Source: Spirosoma terrae
GTDB taxonomy: Bacteria > Bacteroidota > Bacteroidia > Cytophagales > Spirosomataceae
DNA: 64,000 nt
NCBI RefSeq assembly: GCF_010435915.1
Contig: NZ_JAAFZH010000007.1
Span: forward strand, 186,001 to 250,000
Direction: 5' to 3'
Of this stretch, positions 36,848 through 45,630 are shown piece by piece (position 1 is the stretch's first letter; every line of letters begins with the position of its first letter). Both the position numbers and the translations under genes were made by a program. A model generated the notes under the pieces. That model did not search any database. It was not told the origin of the DNA and was given only the letters and a program-made list of their open reading frames with translations.

Positions 36848-37588
36848 TTAAACGGTCTCTTCCGGTAATTTAGTTGTAATCAGGGTACCAACATCTTCGC
36901 CTTGTACGAGCCGTAGCAGGCTACCCGTTTCGTTCATATTGAAAACGATAATGGGCAGATTGTTTTCCTGGCAGAGCGTAAAGGCTGTTAAGTCCATGAC
37001 ACTCAGTTTCTTTTCGTAAACGTCATCGAACGTAATCGTGGTGTACCGGGTGGCTGATTTGTCTTTCATCGGATCAGCGGTATAGACGCCATCTACTTTT
37101 GTTCCTTTTAGAACGGCATCCGCTTCGATCTCAATGGCCCGAAGTGCGGCTGTAGAATCGGTCGTAAAGTAAGGGTTACCCGTTCCGGCGCCAAAAATTA
37201 CGACCCGGCCTTTTTCGAGGTGACGTACTGCCCGACGACGAACATACGGTTCGCAAACTTGTTCCATTTTAATGGCCGACATAACCCGAGTGTACATACC
37301 GTGTTTCTCGAGTGAGCTTTGAATAGCCATCGCGTTGATTACCGTCGCCAGCATACCCATATAATCGCCCTGAACCCGGTCAATGCCAGACCGTTCGCCG
37401 GAAACACCCCGAAAGATATTACCCCCGCCAATGACAATGGCAACCTGAACACCCATGTCGACCACCTGTTTGATCTCCTGGCTGTATTTTTCCAGCACGA
37501 CAGGGTCGATATTATAACCATTTGGGCCCGCCAAAGCCTCTCCACTCAGTTTGAGCAGAATCCGTTTGTAGTTCGTCGAAGGTGTCAT
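36848..37588 (-). CDS. pyrH: UMP kinase
   Basis: A 246-residue amino-acid-kinase-fold enzyme that phosphorylates UMP to UDP. Motifs: '[15 protein letters not shown]' at the N-terminus, '[16 protein letters not shown]' (about residues 50-65), '[44 protein letters not shown]' (about 128-171). The frame extends to 37609, but a -7 element at 37607-37614 puts transcription start after that point, so MTPSTNYKR at 37588 is the start. frr follows. Confidence 0.97.
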   Translation of the reverse strand: MTPSTNYKRILLKLSGEALAGPNGYNIDPVVLEKYSQEIKQVVDMGVQVAIVIGGGNIFRGVSGERSGIDRVQGDYMGMLATVINAMAIQSSLEKHGMYTRVMSAIKMEQVCEPYVRRRAVRHLEKGRVVIFGAGTGNPYFTTDSTAALRAIEIEADAVLKGTKVDGVYTADPMKDKSATRYTTITFDDVYEKKLSVMDLTAFTLCQENNLPIIVFNMNETGSLLRLVQGEDVGTLITTKLPEETV

Positions 37589-37606
37589 GAGGAGAAATTT
37601 TGCGGG

Positions 37607-37614
37607 CAAAGATA
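37607..37614 (-). promoter_or_regulatory. -7 promoter element of pyrH-frr
   Basis: Minus-strand TATCTTTG, an exact TAnnTTTG match, 18 bp before the pyrH ATG at 37588. Confidence 0.6.
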
Positions 37615-37699
37615 GGGAAAAACCGTGGGCACTGGAAGAGATAGCCCCGAGTTTTGTCTCCGCTTTTTATCCTGCGTATCCAACTAATCGGGGTTACTC

Positions 37700-38197
37700 C
37701 TACGCAAACTCGATCAATACCTGCCCTTTTTCTACACGATCTCCCTTCAGCACTTTGATGGTTTTAACGACTCCTTCGCCGGTAGCTTTCAGTACGTTTT
37801 CCATCTTCATGGCCTCCAGAATCAGTAAACTATCGCCTTTACTGACGGCATCACCCGGTTGAACAGGAATGCCAACAATCAAACCAGGCATTGGTGCTTT
37901 CAGGTCGTTTACTTTTGTCTGGGCGGCCCCACTAATACCCATTTTTTCCAGCAGCAGATCAAACCGATCCTTCAACTGAATCTGATGAATATGGCCATTA
38001 ATTTTTAGGCTAACCCGCTTTTCGGCTGCGTTCAGGTCAAGCACCTCGGCGGTGTAGGAACGGTTCTGATGGAGAATATGAAACGTCCGGTCAGATAACT
38101 TTGTCAAATCCCAGTCAAAGGAATTTCCGTTCAGAAGGGGGCCGGTTGAGTTAAAGTCAATCGTGCTATTTTCTCCGTTAAGGGTAGTCTGATACAT
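37700..38197 (-). CDS. Biotin carboxyl carrier (biotinyl-lipoyl) protein
   Basis: A 165-residue carrier. The C-terminal 70 residues form a biotinyl domain with the biotin-accepting Lys131 in 'LLILEAMKMENVLKA', preceded by 'APMPGLIVGIPVQPGDAVSKGD'. Residues 1-95 are a beta-rich part like that in front of the biotin domain of acyl-CoA carboxylases ('SVSLKINGHIHQIQLKDRFDLLLEKMG' region). It probably carries carboxyl-biotin for a propionyl- or acetyl-CoA carboxylase, but the carboxylase and transferase subunits are not in this window. No promoter was recognised. Confidence 0.88.
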   Translation of the reverse strand: MYQTTLNGENSTIDFNSTGPLLNGNSFDWDLTKLSDRTFHILHQNRSYTAEVLDLNAAEKRVSLKINGHIHQIQLKDRFDLLLEKMGISGAAQTKVNDLKAPMPGLIVGIPVQPGDAVSKGDSLLILEAMKMENVLKATGEGVVKTIKVLKGDRVEKGQVLIEFA

Positions 38198-38264
38198 GAG
38201 TCATTCGTTCAGTGGCGACGAATCTACGCACCAGGACGGATAAACAACAATTTTTTATGATTTA

Positions 38265-38292
38265 TTGATACGCCCGATTGCAGTTATCTTTG
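38265..38292 (+). promoter_or_regulatory. Promoter of the O-methyltransferase gene
   Basis: TTG at 38265-38267 and TATCTTTG at 38285-38292, separated by 17 bp, fit the Bacteroidota -33/-7 consensus. The ATG follows 30 bp later. Confidence 0.6.
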
Positions 38293-38322
38293 AGGCTCAT
38301 TATAGACTAACCCCGACAGGAA

Positions 38323-39378
38323 ATGCTCAACGAATTGCCGCCAGATCTGGCTCCGGTTACCCGTCATCTTCGAGCCATGTTTGGCTCACGCCTGCTGATT
38401 GCCACCGTAAGTCATTTCCATGTGTTTGATATCTTACAACAGGAATCGCTTTCACTAACCGAAATCAGCAATAAACTCCAACTAGCCGAGCGCCCTGCCA
38501 TGGTTCTTTTCCCGGCGTTATGTGCTATGGACCTGTTGCGGTTCGACGAAGCCGGAAACCTGGCCCTTACAGAGACAGGCCGCTACCTGGCCACAGCCGA
38601 GAAATCCAATATCGCGGGCTACGTTGGCCTTGAAAAAGATGACCCCGGCGTTGTTGACATGGTAGAACGACTACGTAATGATGGGCTTTTAGAAGCACCA
38701 CAGGGTATTTCGTTCGTAAAGGAAGGCGAAGGCTTTTCGCCAATGGATGATCCTGAGCTGGCCCGAAATCTGACCCTGGGTTTGGCCGGGCGTGCCCGCC
38801 GGCTATCCCCTATTGTGGCATCGAAACTCTCCAAACGGGAAGGACATTTGCTGGACGTAGCGGGAGGCACCGGCTTTTATACATATGAGTGGCTACTCAA
38901 CAATCCCGGTTCAACCGCTACCATCCTCGACCGCCCAGCCGTACTCAACGTAGCGCAGGAGCTGTTAAACGAATTCATTGACAGTGACCGACCTGGTGCA
39001 ACGGGTTTGCGAGACCGTGTTACGTTCCTGGCAGGCGATATGCTAACTGACACTTTACCCCAAACCGACCTGTTGCTGGCAGCCAGCCTTTTTCATGACT
39101 GGCCTACCGAAACCTGCCAGATGCTGGCCAACCGTTTTTCCTCAGCTATTCGGCCGGGAGGTGAGTTGTGGGTGCACGATGCCTTTCTGAACGATGCGTT
39201 AGATGGCCCATTAGCCGTTACCGATTATTCGGCCCAGCTTTTCTGGAATACGAAAGGCCGTTGCTATAGCCGGGCCGAGTACCGAGGTTGGTTTACCAAA
39301 GCGGGCCTGTTGCCGACTTCCGATACCATTTCTACGCAAATGGATTACGGATTGATCTGGGCCCGTAAGCCCCTCTGA
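38323..39378 (+). CDS. SAM-dependent O-methyltransferase
   Basis: A 351-residue protein with the layout of the plant/fungal-type O-methyltransferases (acetylserotonin OMT-like): an N-terminal winged-helix dimer domain ('LIATVSHFHVFDILQQESLSLTEISNKLQLAERPAMVLFPALCAMDLL', residues 26-75) and a C-terminal Rossmann domain with motif I 'LLDVAGGTGFYTYEWL' (about residues 182-197) and the catalytic-region 'LAASLFHDWPTETC' (about 252-265; His-Asp). 'IRPGGELWVHDAFLND' is the post-motif strand. It methylates an unknown small molecule. It is monocistronic with its own promoter, with no secondary-metabolite genes around it. Confidence 0.85.
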   Translation: MLNELPPDLAPVTRHLRAMFGSRLLIATVSHFHVFDILQQESLSLTEISNKLQLAERPAMVLFPALCAMDLLRFDEAGNLALTETGRYLATAEKSNIAGYVGLEKDDPGVVDMVERLRNDGLLEAPQGISFVKEGEGFSPMDDPELARNLTLGLAGRARRLSPIVASKLSKREGHLLDVAGGTGFYTYEWLLNNPGSTATILDRPAVLNVAQELLNEFIDSDRPGATGLRDRVTFLAGDMLTDTLPQTDLLLAASLFHDWPTETCQMLANRFSSAIRPGGELWVHDAFLNDALDGPLAVTDYSAQLFWNTKGRCYSRAEYRGWFTKAGLLPTSDTISTQMDYGLIWARKPL

Positions 39379-39475
39379 TCATAACGCGAACTGACTCTTC
39401 CAAAAAGAAGTTAGCCAGTTGATAATCTAATTTATTGCAATCAGCAGAGTAATCTGCTGCAACTGATACACTACG

Positions 39476-40120
39476 ATGGAAGTAGAAATATGGAGTGATG
39501 TGATGTGCCCGTTTTGCTACATCGGCAAACGCAAGTTTGAGCAGGCACTACAGCAGTTTTCGCATAAAGATCAGGTTTCTATTGTCTGGAAAAGCTTTCA
39601 GCTCAACCCAGACATGAAAACAATTCCAGATAAAAATATCAACGAATACCTGGCCGAAGTGAAAGGCTGGAGCCTGGACCAGGCTCAGCAGATGAATGAT
39701 CGGGTAACGGCAATGGCTAGTGAAGTTGGACTGACGTATCATTTCGATAAAGCCGTAGTAGCCAACTCATTCGATGCCCATCGGCTCATCCAACTGGCTA
39801 AAACCAAAGGGCTGGGCGACGCAGCTGAAGAACGCCTTTTCCGAGCTTATTTTACAGAAGGGCTCAACACGGCCGACCATGCTACGTTGCTTGAACTGGG
39901 TACGGAAATTGGCCTGGACGCCACCGACGCACAGTCGATGCTCCAGAGCGATGAGTTTACCGAGGATGTGCAACGCGACGTTTACGAAGCCCAGCAGGTT
40001 GGCGCCCGTGGCGTTCCATTCTTCGTTTTTAACCGTCGATACGCTGTTTCCGGCGCTCAACAACCCGAAACCTTTCTGGGAGCGCTGAACACGACCTGGC
40101 AGGAAAGCGAAAACGTATAA
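39476..40120 (+). CDS. DsbA/FrnE-family thiol oxidoreductase
   Basis: A 214-residue cytosolic protein of the FrnE/2-hydroxychromene isomerase-like branch of DsbA. The active site is 'IWSDVMCPFCYIGKRKFE' with Cys13-Pro-Phe-Cys16, and a large helical insert follows. The cis-Pro loop is in 'GARGVPFFVFNRRYAVSGAQQPETF' (about residues 177-201). No signal peptide. FrnE-like proteins take part in disulfide or polyketide redox chemistry and oxidative-stress defence; the exact role is unknown. Confidence 0.92.
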   Translation: MEVEIWSDVMCPFCYIGKRKFEQALQQFSHKDQVSIVWKSFQLNPDMKTIPDKNINEYLAEVKGWSLDQAQQMNDRVTAMASEVGLTYHFDKAVVANSFDAHRLIQLAKTKGLGDAAEERLFRAYFTEGLNTADHATLLELGTEIGLDATDAQSMLQSDEFTEDVQRDVYEAQQVGARGVPFFVFNRRYAVSGAQQPETFLGALNTTWQESENV

Positions 40121-40130
40121 AAATTTCTGT

Positions 40131-40181
40131 AATGGACGTAATGTACCGGATAATAAGTCGATAAAGTACGTTACGTCTATT
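40131..40181. repeat. Imperfect 16-bp inverted repeat
   Basis: AATGGACGTAATGTAC at 40131-40146 pairs with GTACGTTACGTCTATT at 40166-40181, with two G-U-type mismatches, over a 19-base loop. It is 10 bp after the FrnE-like stop and may end that transcript, but has no T-run. Confidence 0.5.
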
Positions 40182-40226
40182 ATAGTTGTACGACAAGCAG
40201 GTCAATACATAATTTGCCCTACAGCT

Positions 40227-40640
40227 ATGACGAAATCAGTATCAGCAAAAATGGGAATCCAATCGGGTAGCCGGGTCCTGTTGGTCGACGCTCCTGACGA
40301 TGCCATTGACGCCATTGAACTACCCGACGTAATACGTGAAACGAAGCTCAGTAACGATTTCGACTATATTCATCTTTTCGTCCGTAGCCAGGCAAGGCTT
40401 CATGAGCAGTTCCCAAAACTCAAAGCGCATTTAAAACCCACCGGAATGCTCTGGGTATCATGGCCTAAAGCCAGGAAAGATGGAACCGACCTCACGCTGA
40501 CGAAAGTTATCGAGATTGGCTACAACTATGGTCTTGTTGAAAGCAAAAGCATTAGTATAAACTCAACCTGGTCAGCGTTGAAATTTACCCATCCCAAAGA
40601 TGGGAAAACCTATAACAATAGCTTCGGCCAACTTCCTTAA
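40227..40640 (+). CDS. DUF3052-family protein
   Basis: A 137-residue protein of the DUF3052 family: 'KMGIQSGSRVLLVDAPDDAIDAIELPD', 'FDYIHLFVRSQARLHEQFPKLKAHLKPTGMLWVSWPKA', and 'LVESKSISINSTWSALKFTHPKDGKTY'. The order beta-alpha-beta and the motif 'LWVSWPK' are constant in the family. Function unknown; it resembles the last part of a methyltransferase fold without the SAM motif. No signal peptide. It is convergent with dusB. Confidence 0.88.
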   Translation: MTKSVSAKMGIQSGSRVLLVDAPDDAIDAIELPDVIRETKLSNDFDYIHLFVRSQARLHEQFPKLKAHLKPTGMLWVSWPKARKDGTDLTLTKVIEIGYNYGLVESKSISINSTWSALKFTHPKDGKTYNNSFGQLP

Positions 40641-40676
40641 TCTGTTCAAAAGGGGTATTGGTTCTCCGCTAGTCAA

Positions 40677-41705
40677 TTACGCCAATTCGGGAACGTACTG
40701 CTCCTGAACCTCGGCTAGAATCGCATTCAGCTCGTCGTAGGAATCCGCTGTAACTAAGCGCGACCGATAGGGTTTAAAGTCAGGAAGCCCTTTGAAATAA
40801 TTAGCGTAGTGACGACGCATTTCGAACAAGCCGACAATTTCACCCTTCCAGCGAATTGAAAAATCGAGGTGCTGCCGACATACCGAAACACGATCAGCTA
40901 CGGTAGGTGCCGACCGGTGTTCGCCCGTTTTGATAAAATGCTTGATTTCGTCAAATATCCACGGATGCCCAATACTGGCCCGGCCGATCATGACGCCGTC
41001 AACACCATACCGATTCTTGTATTCGACGGCTTTCTCGGGTGAATCAATATCGCCATTACCGAAAATAGGAATCTGAATTCGAGGGTTTTCTTTAATCCGA
41101 CCGATTAGCGTCCAGTCGGCTTCTCCCTTATACATCTGCACCCGCGTACGGCCGTGAACAGTCAGCGCTTTAATGCCAATATCCTGTAACCGCTCGGCTA
41201 CTTCGCCAATATTTTTAGTATTCTCATCCCAGCCAAGCCGTGTTTTTACCGTGACGGGCAAATGCGTCGACTTAACCACCGATTCGGTCATACGGACCAT
41301 CTTCGGGATATCCTGCAACAGGGCGGCTCCTGCCCCACGGCACGCTACGTTCTTAACCGGACAACCGTAGTTAATATCGATCAGATCGGGATTGGCTCGG
41401 GTTGCGATCTCCGCACAGGCCCCCATCGTTTCTACGTCGGAGCCAAACAGTTGAATACCGATAGGCCGTTCGTACTCAAAAATATCCAGCTTCTGCACAC
41501 TCTTCGCAGCGTCGCGAATGAGCCCTTCCGACGAGATAAACTCCGTGTACATCAGGTCAGCGCCATTTGCTTTACAAACCGCTCGAAACGGCGGATCGCT
41601 AACATCCTCCATCGGAGCCAGCAGCAGCGGAAAATCTGGTAGTTGTATGTTGCCGATTGTTACCACAAATAAAATCAAAGCCGTTTCAATGGCTTTGTAA
41701 TCCAC
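40677..41705 (-). CDS. dusB: tRNA-dihydrouridine synthase
   Basis: A 342-residue flavoenzyme that reduces uridine to dihydrouridine in tRNA. FMN-barrel motifs are clear: 'LLLAPMEDVSDPPFRAVCKANGADLMYTEFISSEGL' (about residues 28-63), 'IDINYGCPVKNVACRGAGAALLQD' with the catalytic Cys (about 112-135), 'KTRLGWDENT' and 'DGVMIGRASIGHPWIFDEI' (about 234-252). The first 13 residues are weakly family-like; a GTG at 41666 would give the more usual 'VVTIGNIQLPDFPLLLAPMED' start. Confidence 0.94.
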   Translation of the reverse strand: MDYKAIETALILFVVTIGNIQLPDFPLLLAPMEDVSDPPFRAVCKANGADLMYTEFISSEGLIRDAAKSVQKLDIFEYERPIGIQLFGSDVETMGACAEIATRANPDLIDINYGCPVKNVACRGAGAALLQDIPKMVRMTESVVKSTHLPVTVKTRLGWDENTKNIGEVAERLQDIGIKALTVHGRTRVQMYKGEADWTLIGRIKENPRIQIPIFGNGDIDSPEKAVEYKNRYGVDGVMIGRASIGHPWIFDEIKHFIKTGEHRSAPTVADRVSVCRQHLDFSIRWKGEIVGLFEMRRHYANYFKGLPDFKPYRSRLVTADSYDELNAILAEVQEQYVPELA

Positions 41706-41903
41706 TACGATTTATGGGCCTGTTTGGTTCCGGGTTTGTTGAACTGACGTAGCGCAGCTGGCTCCCTGGCGTGGCTTTACAACTCGGTCGCACCAATCGC
41801 CAATTGACGACTCATTTATGCCGGTTTGTCTAGTTTGTTCTTCAACCGGTCGGATTCAGGCTCGAATTTCATGGTCAGGTTAGCTAATCGATACGTATCA
41901 CTC

Positions 41904-42908
41904 ATGGCCGCAACTGTTATTAACGCAACTGACATCTTTGACTTTCAGCAACTCCCTCACCCGCAACAGTTAGTATCCAGTAGCCCCCAAGCGCCACCCT
42001 CGTTCGCATCGATTTACCATCATCCCCTGGTGGGTTCCATTGCGTTCCACAGCACTGCGTTCAGCTATATGCATGTCATGGATATGCACTGGAATACCAC
42101 CAACGACATCGATCTGAGAGGAGAAGCGCCAACGGATACGGTTAACATAAATTTTCTGACAAACGGTTACCTCTACTCTCGCTTCAACGCACTCGCGCAT
42201 CCCCTGGATATGAGCAGCGGGAAGCATAATTTAATTTACACGCCCGAAATTGGTGATAGTAATCAGGTAAAAGGTAAACAGTCGCTATCTATGTTTCATA
42301 TCAGCCTGGATAAAACCTTTTTTGCATCAGCCATTGGCTATGACGATAGCTGGAGCGACAAAGCCCAGCAGGCTCTGGAACGTCAGCACCCTTTTTCCGG
42401 CATTACAGGCACGCAGCACATCAGCGCGCAAATGCTGAGCCTAATTGACAGCATTCGTACCAGCAAAGCAGTCGGCCCCATGCAAAACTTGTTATTTCAA
42501 TCACGGATATTAGAATTGTTAGCTCTGCAAATCGACCAATTTAAAGCACCTCGTATTGACCAGGACACAATTAACCCCGGCGAGGCCGAAAAGCTCTACC
42601 AGTTGAAAGCGTATCTCGATAGCCACTTTTTAACAACCTATACGTTAACCCAGCTAAGCCGATTAGTTCTCCTGAATGAATTCAAACTCAAAAAAGGCTT
42701 TAAGCAGCTTTTTGGCGTAACGGTTTTTTCGTATATCCGCCAGCTCCGCATGGAGTATGCGGGCCTGCTCTTACGGGATTGCACAATGCCTGTAGAAGAA
42801 GTTTCCGAGCGGCTGGGCTACGAACACCCACAACATTTTTCCATTGCTTTCAAAAAATATTCTGGCGTCAATCCCTCACACTACCAACGTAACAAAGTAC
42901 ACTACTAA
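41904..42908 (+). CDS. AraC-family transcriptional regulator
   Basis: A 334-residue regulator with an N-terminal sensing part of about 220 residues and a C-terminal AraC double helix-turn-helix (about residues 235-334): 'AYLDSHFLTTYTLTQLSRLVLLNEFKLKKGFKQLFGVTVFSYIRQLRMEYAGLLLRDCTMPVEEVSERLGYEHPQHFSIAFKKYSGVNPSHYQ'. Upstream starts at 41871 (ATG) or 41826 (TTG) are possible; MAATVINATDIF at 41904 is taken because the family opening begins there. The ligand is unknown. It is convergent with the LytS-like kinase gene, 5 bp between stops. Confidence 0.88.
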   Translation: MAATVINATDIFDFQQLPHPQQLVSSSPQAPPSFASIYHHPLVGSIAFHSTAFSYMHVMDMHWNTTNDIDLRGEAPTDTVNINFLTNGYLYSRFNALAHPLDMSSGKHNLIYTPEIGDSNQVKGKQSLSMFHISLDKTFFASAIGYDDSWSDKAQQALERQHPFSGITGTQHISAQMLSLIDSIRTSKAVGPMQNLLFQSRILELLALQIDQFKAPRIDQDTINPGEAEKLYQLKAYLDSHFLTTYTLTQLSRLVLLNEFKLKKGFKQLFGVTVFSYIRQLRMEYAGLLLRDCTMPVEEVSERLGYEHPQHFSIAFKKYSGVNPSHYQRNKVHY

Positions 42909-42913
42909 GACCG

Positions 42914-44167
42914 TTACGTTGGTGTGCCAGGCTCAAACAAAGGTAGCGTTACCGAAAAATAGCCATCCGTATCGTCAATGATGGGCTCTGGATACGATAA
43001 GAGCCGGTATTTGGCGGCAATATTGGTTAATCCGATTTTATTTGACGCCATCCGGTTATTCTTACGCTGTAAGTTGTTCCGCACAGTCAGCCAGATCAGG
43101 TTTTCTTTTGCCGGGCGATTTTTGCCCAGCGCTGTCTTGTAGACAGTAGACGTATCACCAGCTGACGACGTCGTAATTTCCAGTAACAACGGTTTATTGG
43201 CGGCAATGACGTTATGTTTAACCGCATTTTCCACCAACATCTGCAACGTCAGGGGAGGCAGCCGATGCGCCAGTATATCGGGCTTAATAGACGTAACAAG
43301 ATCAATACCCGTCCGGTAGCGTGTTTTCAGAAGATGAAAATACGAATCAATAAATTTCAGTTCCGTCTCCAGCGTTGTAAGTTCCGCTTCGCCGTCGGCG
43401 CTGGTCGATTTATTCGTGTGCAATAAATAGCGGTACACGTTCGCCATCTCATATAAAAACTCCTCGGCCTGCTCAGGTTCGTCAGCGATCAGCGACGACA
43501 GCGAATTCAGGCTATTAAATAAAAAATGAGGATTGACCTGATGTTTTAAACTCTCATATTGACTCTGTAACGTCACCTGCTTCAGCTTTTCCTGTTCAAA
43601 GGCACTTTCCCGCCACTTGGTGAGCGAGTATACCGTCTCGTCGATACCAACCGATACGATGTTCACCAGAAAATTATACAGCAGAATTTTGATTGTTATA
43701 TCGGGGTCGTGCCGATACCCGAAGAGATGAAAATGATCATAAATAAAAATCCCCCCCAGGATGTAAGCCGGTGTTATTATGCCGAAAACGAGTAGCATTC
43801 GCCAAACCCGCATCCAGATCTGATTAAGAGCCGGGAATGATCGGAGAATACGCTGGGTAAAAAAATTAAGCGTCAGTACACAGCAGCCCGACAGCGTATA
43901 ATTCAGCAGAGTCCCTAAAATAAACGTCCTTACATCGGCTATGTAGGCCGGTCCAATAATCCAGTACGTGATTAATGGAATAAAAAACAAAGGCATCACC
44001 AGTACGTGCCACCGTAGGGCTGGCTGCCTGGCGGGCATAAACTCTTGCTCGGCGTCTGCGTCGGGAATCCATCGATCCAGCGCGTAGTTGGATAAGGGAC
44101 CTTTGGCCAGCCAGAAACGAAGATTTTTCAAAAACGGAGGTAGCATAAACAAATTCGTCCTGAACAA
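42914..44167 (-). CDS. LytS-type sensor histidine kinase
   Basis: A 417-residue membrane kinase of the His_kinase/LytS type. Four to five membrane segments (about residues 50-200) precede the phosphoacceptor 'QVNPHFLFNSLNSLSSLIADEP' and the ATP-binding part 'LTLQMLVENAVKHNV'. In this class the partner is normally a LytTR response regulator, but none lies in this window. It is related to and downstream of the kinase at 44287, with which it may share a transcript (119-bp gap). Starting at MLPPFLKN (44146) is also possible. Confidence 0.88.
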   Translation of the reverse strand: MFRTNLFMLPPFLKNLRFWLAKGPLSNYALDRWIPDADAEQEFMPARQPALRWHVLVMPLFFIPLITYWIIGPAYIADVRTFILGTLLNYTLSGCCVLTLNFFTQRILRSFPALNQIWMRVWRMLLVFGIITPAYILGGIFIYDHFHLFGYRHDPDITIKILLYNFLVNIVSVGIDETVYSLTKWRESAFEQEKLKQVTLQSQYESLKHQVNPHFLFNSLNSLSSLIADEPEQAEEFLYEMANVYRYLLHTNKSTSADGEAELTTLETELKFIDSYFHLLKTRYRTGIDLVTSIKPDILAHRLPPLTLQMLVENAVKHNVIAANKPLLLEITTSSAGDTSTVYKTALGKNRPAKENLIWLTVRNNLQRKNNRMASNKIGLTNIAAKYRLLSYPEPIIDDTDGYFSVTLPLFEPGTPT

Positions 44168-44286
44168 ACTGTTGTTCTGAGCGCAAGTAACAAATGGATC
44201 AACCGACCTCCGAAAGCTTCCTGCCTAAGCTGTTATTTGTATCCGCTAACGTGCAAAAATCCAGCGATGAATTGCAGGCTGAAACG

Positions 44287-45366
44287 CTACGTTCCCTGCG
44301 CGAGATCAATCAACGGCACCGTAACGGTAAACCACTGATCCTCCTGCTTAATAACCAGTTTGTTCTCGCCAAGCAGATCATAGCGAGCCGTCAGGTTCGC
44401 CAAGCCTGCCCGCGTTGTTTCGATCCGGTTAATCTTACGTTGAAATCGGTTTTTTACTTCGAGCCGACCGTCCGGCGTTGTAGTAGCCCGAATAATCAAC
44501 GGTTTTGTGGCCGACATAATATTGTGCTTGATCGCATTATCGACCAGCGTCTGAATGGTTAGCGGAGGTAGGCTCAGCGATAAATAATCATGTTTCAGAT
44601 CCAGTTCTATGGCCAGACTGGCTCCATAACGGATTGAGAGCAGATTGGTGTAAATTCGGGTGTACTCTACTTCGGTTTGTAGCGTCACCAATTCATGTTT
44701 TCCAGCCTGTAGCAGATAGCGGTAAACGCGGGCCAGATCATCCACAAAGCGTTCAGCTTTTGTGGTATCTTCGCTAATGAGCGTTGATAACGAATTCAGG
44801 CTGTTAAACAAAAAATGGGGATTCAGATCACTCTTTAACGTATCGAACTTATGCTGCAGAGCCATCCGTTTCAGCCGATCGTTCTCAACCTGGTTCCGCT
44901 CCCACTGCGAATACGTATAATAGACGCTGATGCCAGTGCATAGAAAGACATCAGCAATGTAGCTAATTACCCAGATGGGCTGTACTATCTGCCAGGAGAA
45001 CGTAACACCTGTTGCTGGAAGTAGGCTATATAACCAAACGTATAGTACAGCCAGAACCGTAGTGATTACGGCCGACAATCCCAGCATAGTTACTGTTCTG
45101 AACGTGGCCTGCCGTATTTGCGGGAAATAACCGATCACTTCCAGAGCGATCCCCCGCAGTATAGCCACCAAAACGCCATAAAATACAACGGAAATAAGTG
45201 TTCCTATACTAAACAGCGGCCACTCCCGAACGTAACGCAGGCCCATTAAATAGCAATTGCCTGCAAGCAGAAAAACGGGTATTCCAGCCAGATAATAGCG
45301 TCTTTCTGGAGCAGGGTCAACAAAAGGGCCGATCAGATAAGCCCTGACCAACGGCATTAAATTCAT
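44287..45366 (-). CDS. LytS-type sensor histidine kinase, paralogue
   Basis: A 359-residue membrane kinase with four to five N-terminal membrane segments (about residues 20-145), then 'DLNPHFLFNSLNSLSTLISEDTTKAERFVDDLARVYRYLLQ' with the phosphoacceptor His, and 'LTIQTLVDNAIKHNI' in the ATPase domain. It is clearly a paralogue of the 42914 kinase and lies directly upstream of it in the same direction. No LytTR regulator is adjacent. Both keep the catalytic His and Asn, so both should be active. Confidence 0.88.
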   Translation of the reverse strand: MNLMPLVRAYLIGPFVDPAPERRYYLAGIPVFLLAGNCYLMGLRYVREWPLFSIGTLISVVFYGVLVAILRGIALEVIGYFPQIRQATFRTVTMLGLSAVITTVLAVLYVWLYSLLPATGVTFSWQIVQPIWVISYIADVFLCTGISVYYTYSQWERNQVENDRLKRMALQHKFDTLKSDLNPHFLFNSLNSLSTLISEDTTKAERFVDDLARVYRYLLQAGKHELVTLQTEVEYTRIYTNLLSIRYGASLAIELDLKHDYLSLSLPPLTIQTLVDNAIKHNIMSATKPLIIRATTTPDGRLEVKNRFQRKINRIETTRAGLANLTARYDLLGENKLVIKQEDQWFTVTVPLIDLAQGT

Positions 45367-45630
45367 CTATTTATCGCCAAATCAATTGGCAATTTACTAA
45401 ATCCCGATCGCACCCTATTACAATTATTGTGTTAAAGGATACTCATTTTCTTCCTCCCCGTCTTTGATTATCTGTATTCGGCCCCGTAACTATGTACCCC
45501 TGTTAACACGGTAAGGCTTATTTTTTATCGTAACTTGCGACCTAGTCAGTTTCTACGTGTAATGTTTTATCCAGTTCATCAGTACCTTTCTTCTGTTAGA
45601 TAGGTTGCTATTGACTAATTTTACGGGCCT

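Noticed and set aside
44194-44562. 122-residue plus-strand frame across the gap of the two LytS-like kinases
   Set aside because: Most of it is antisense to the conserved kinase C-terminus; no family or promoter.
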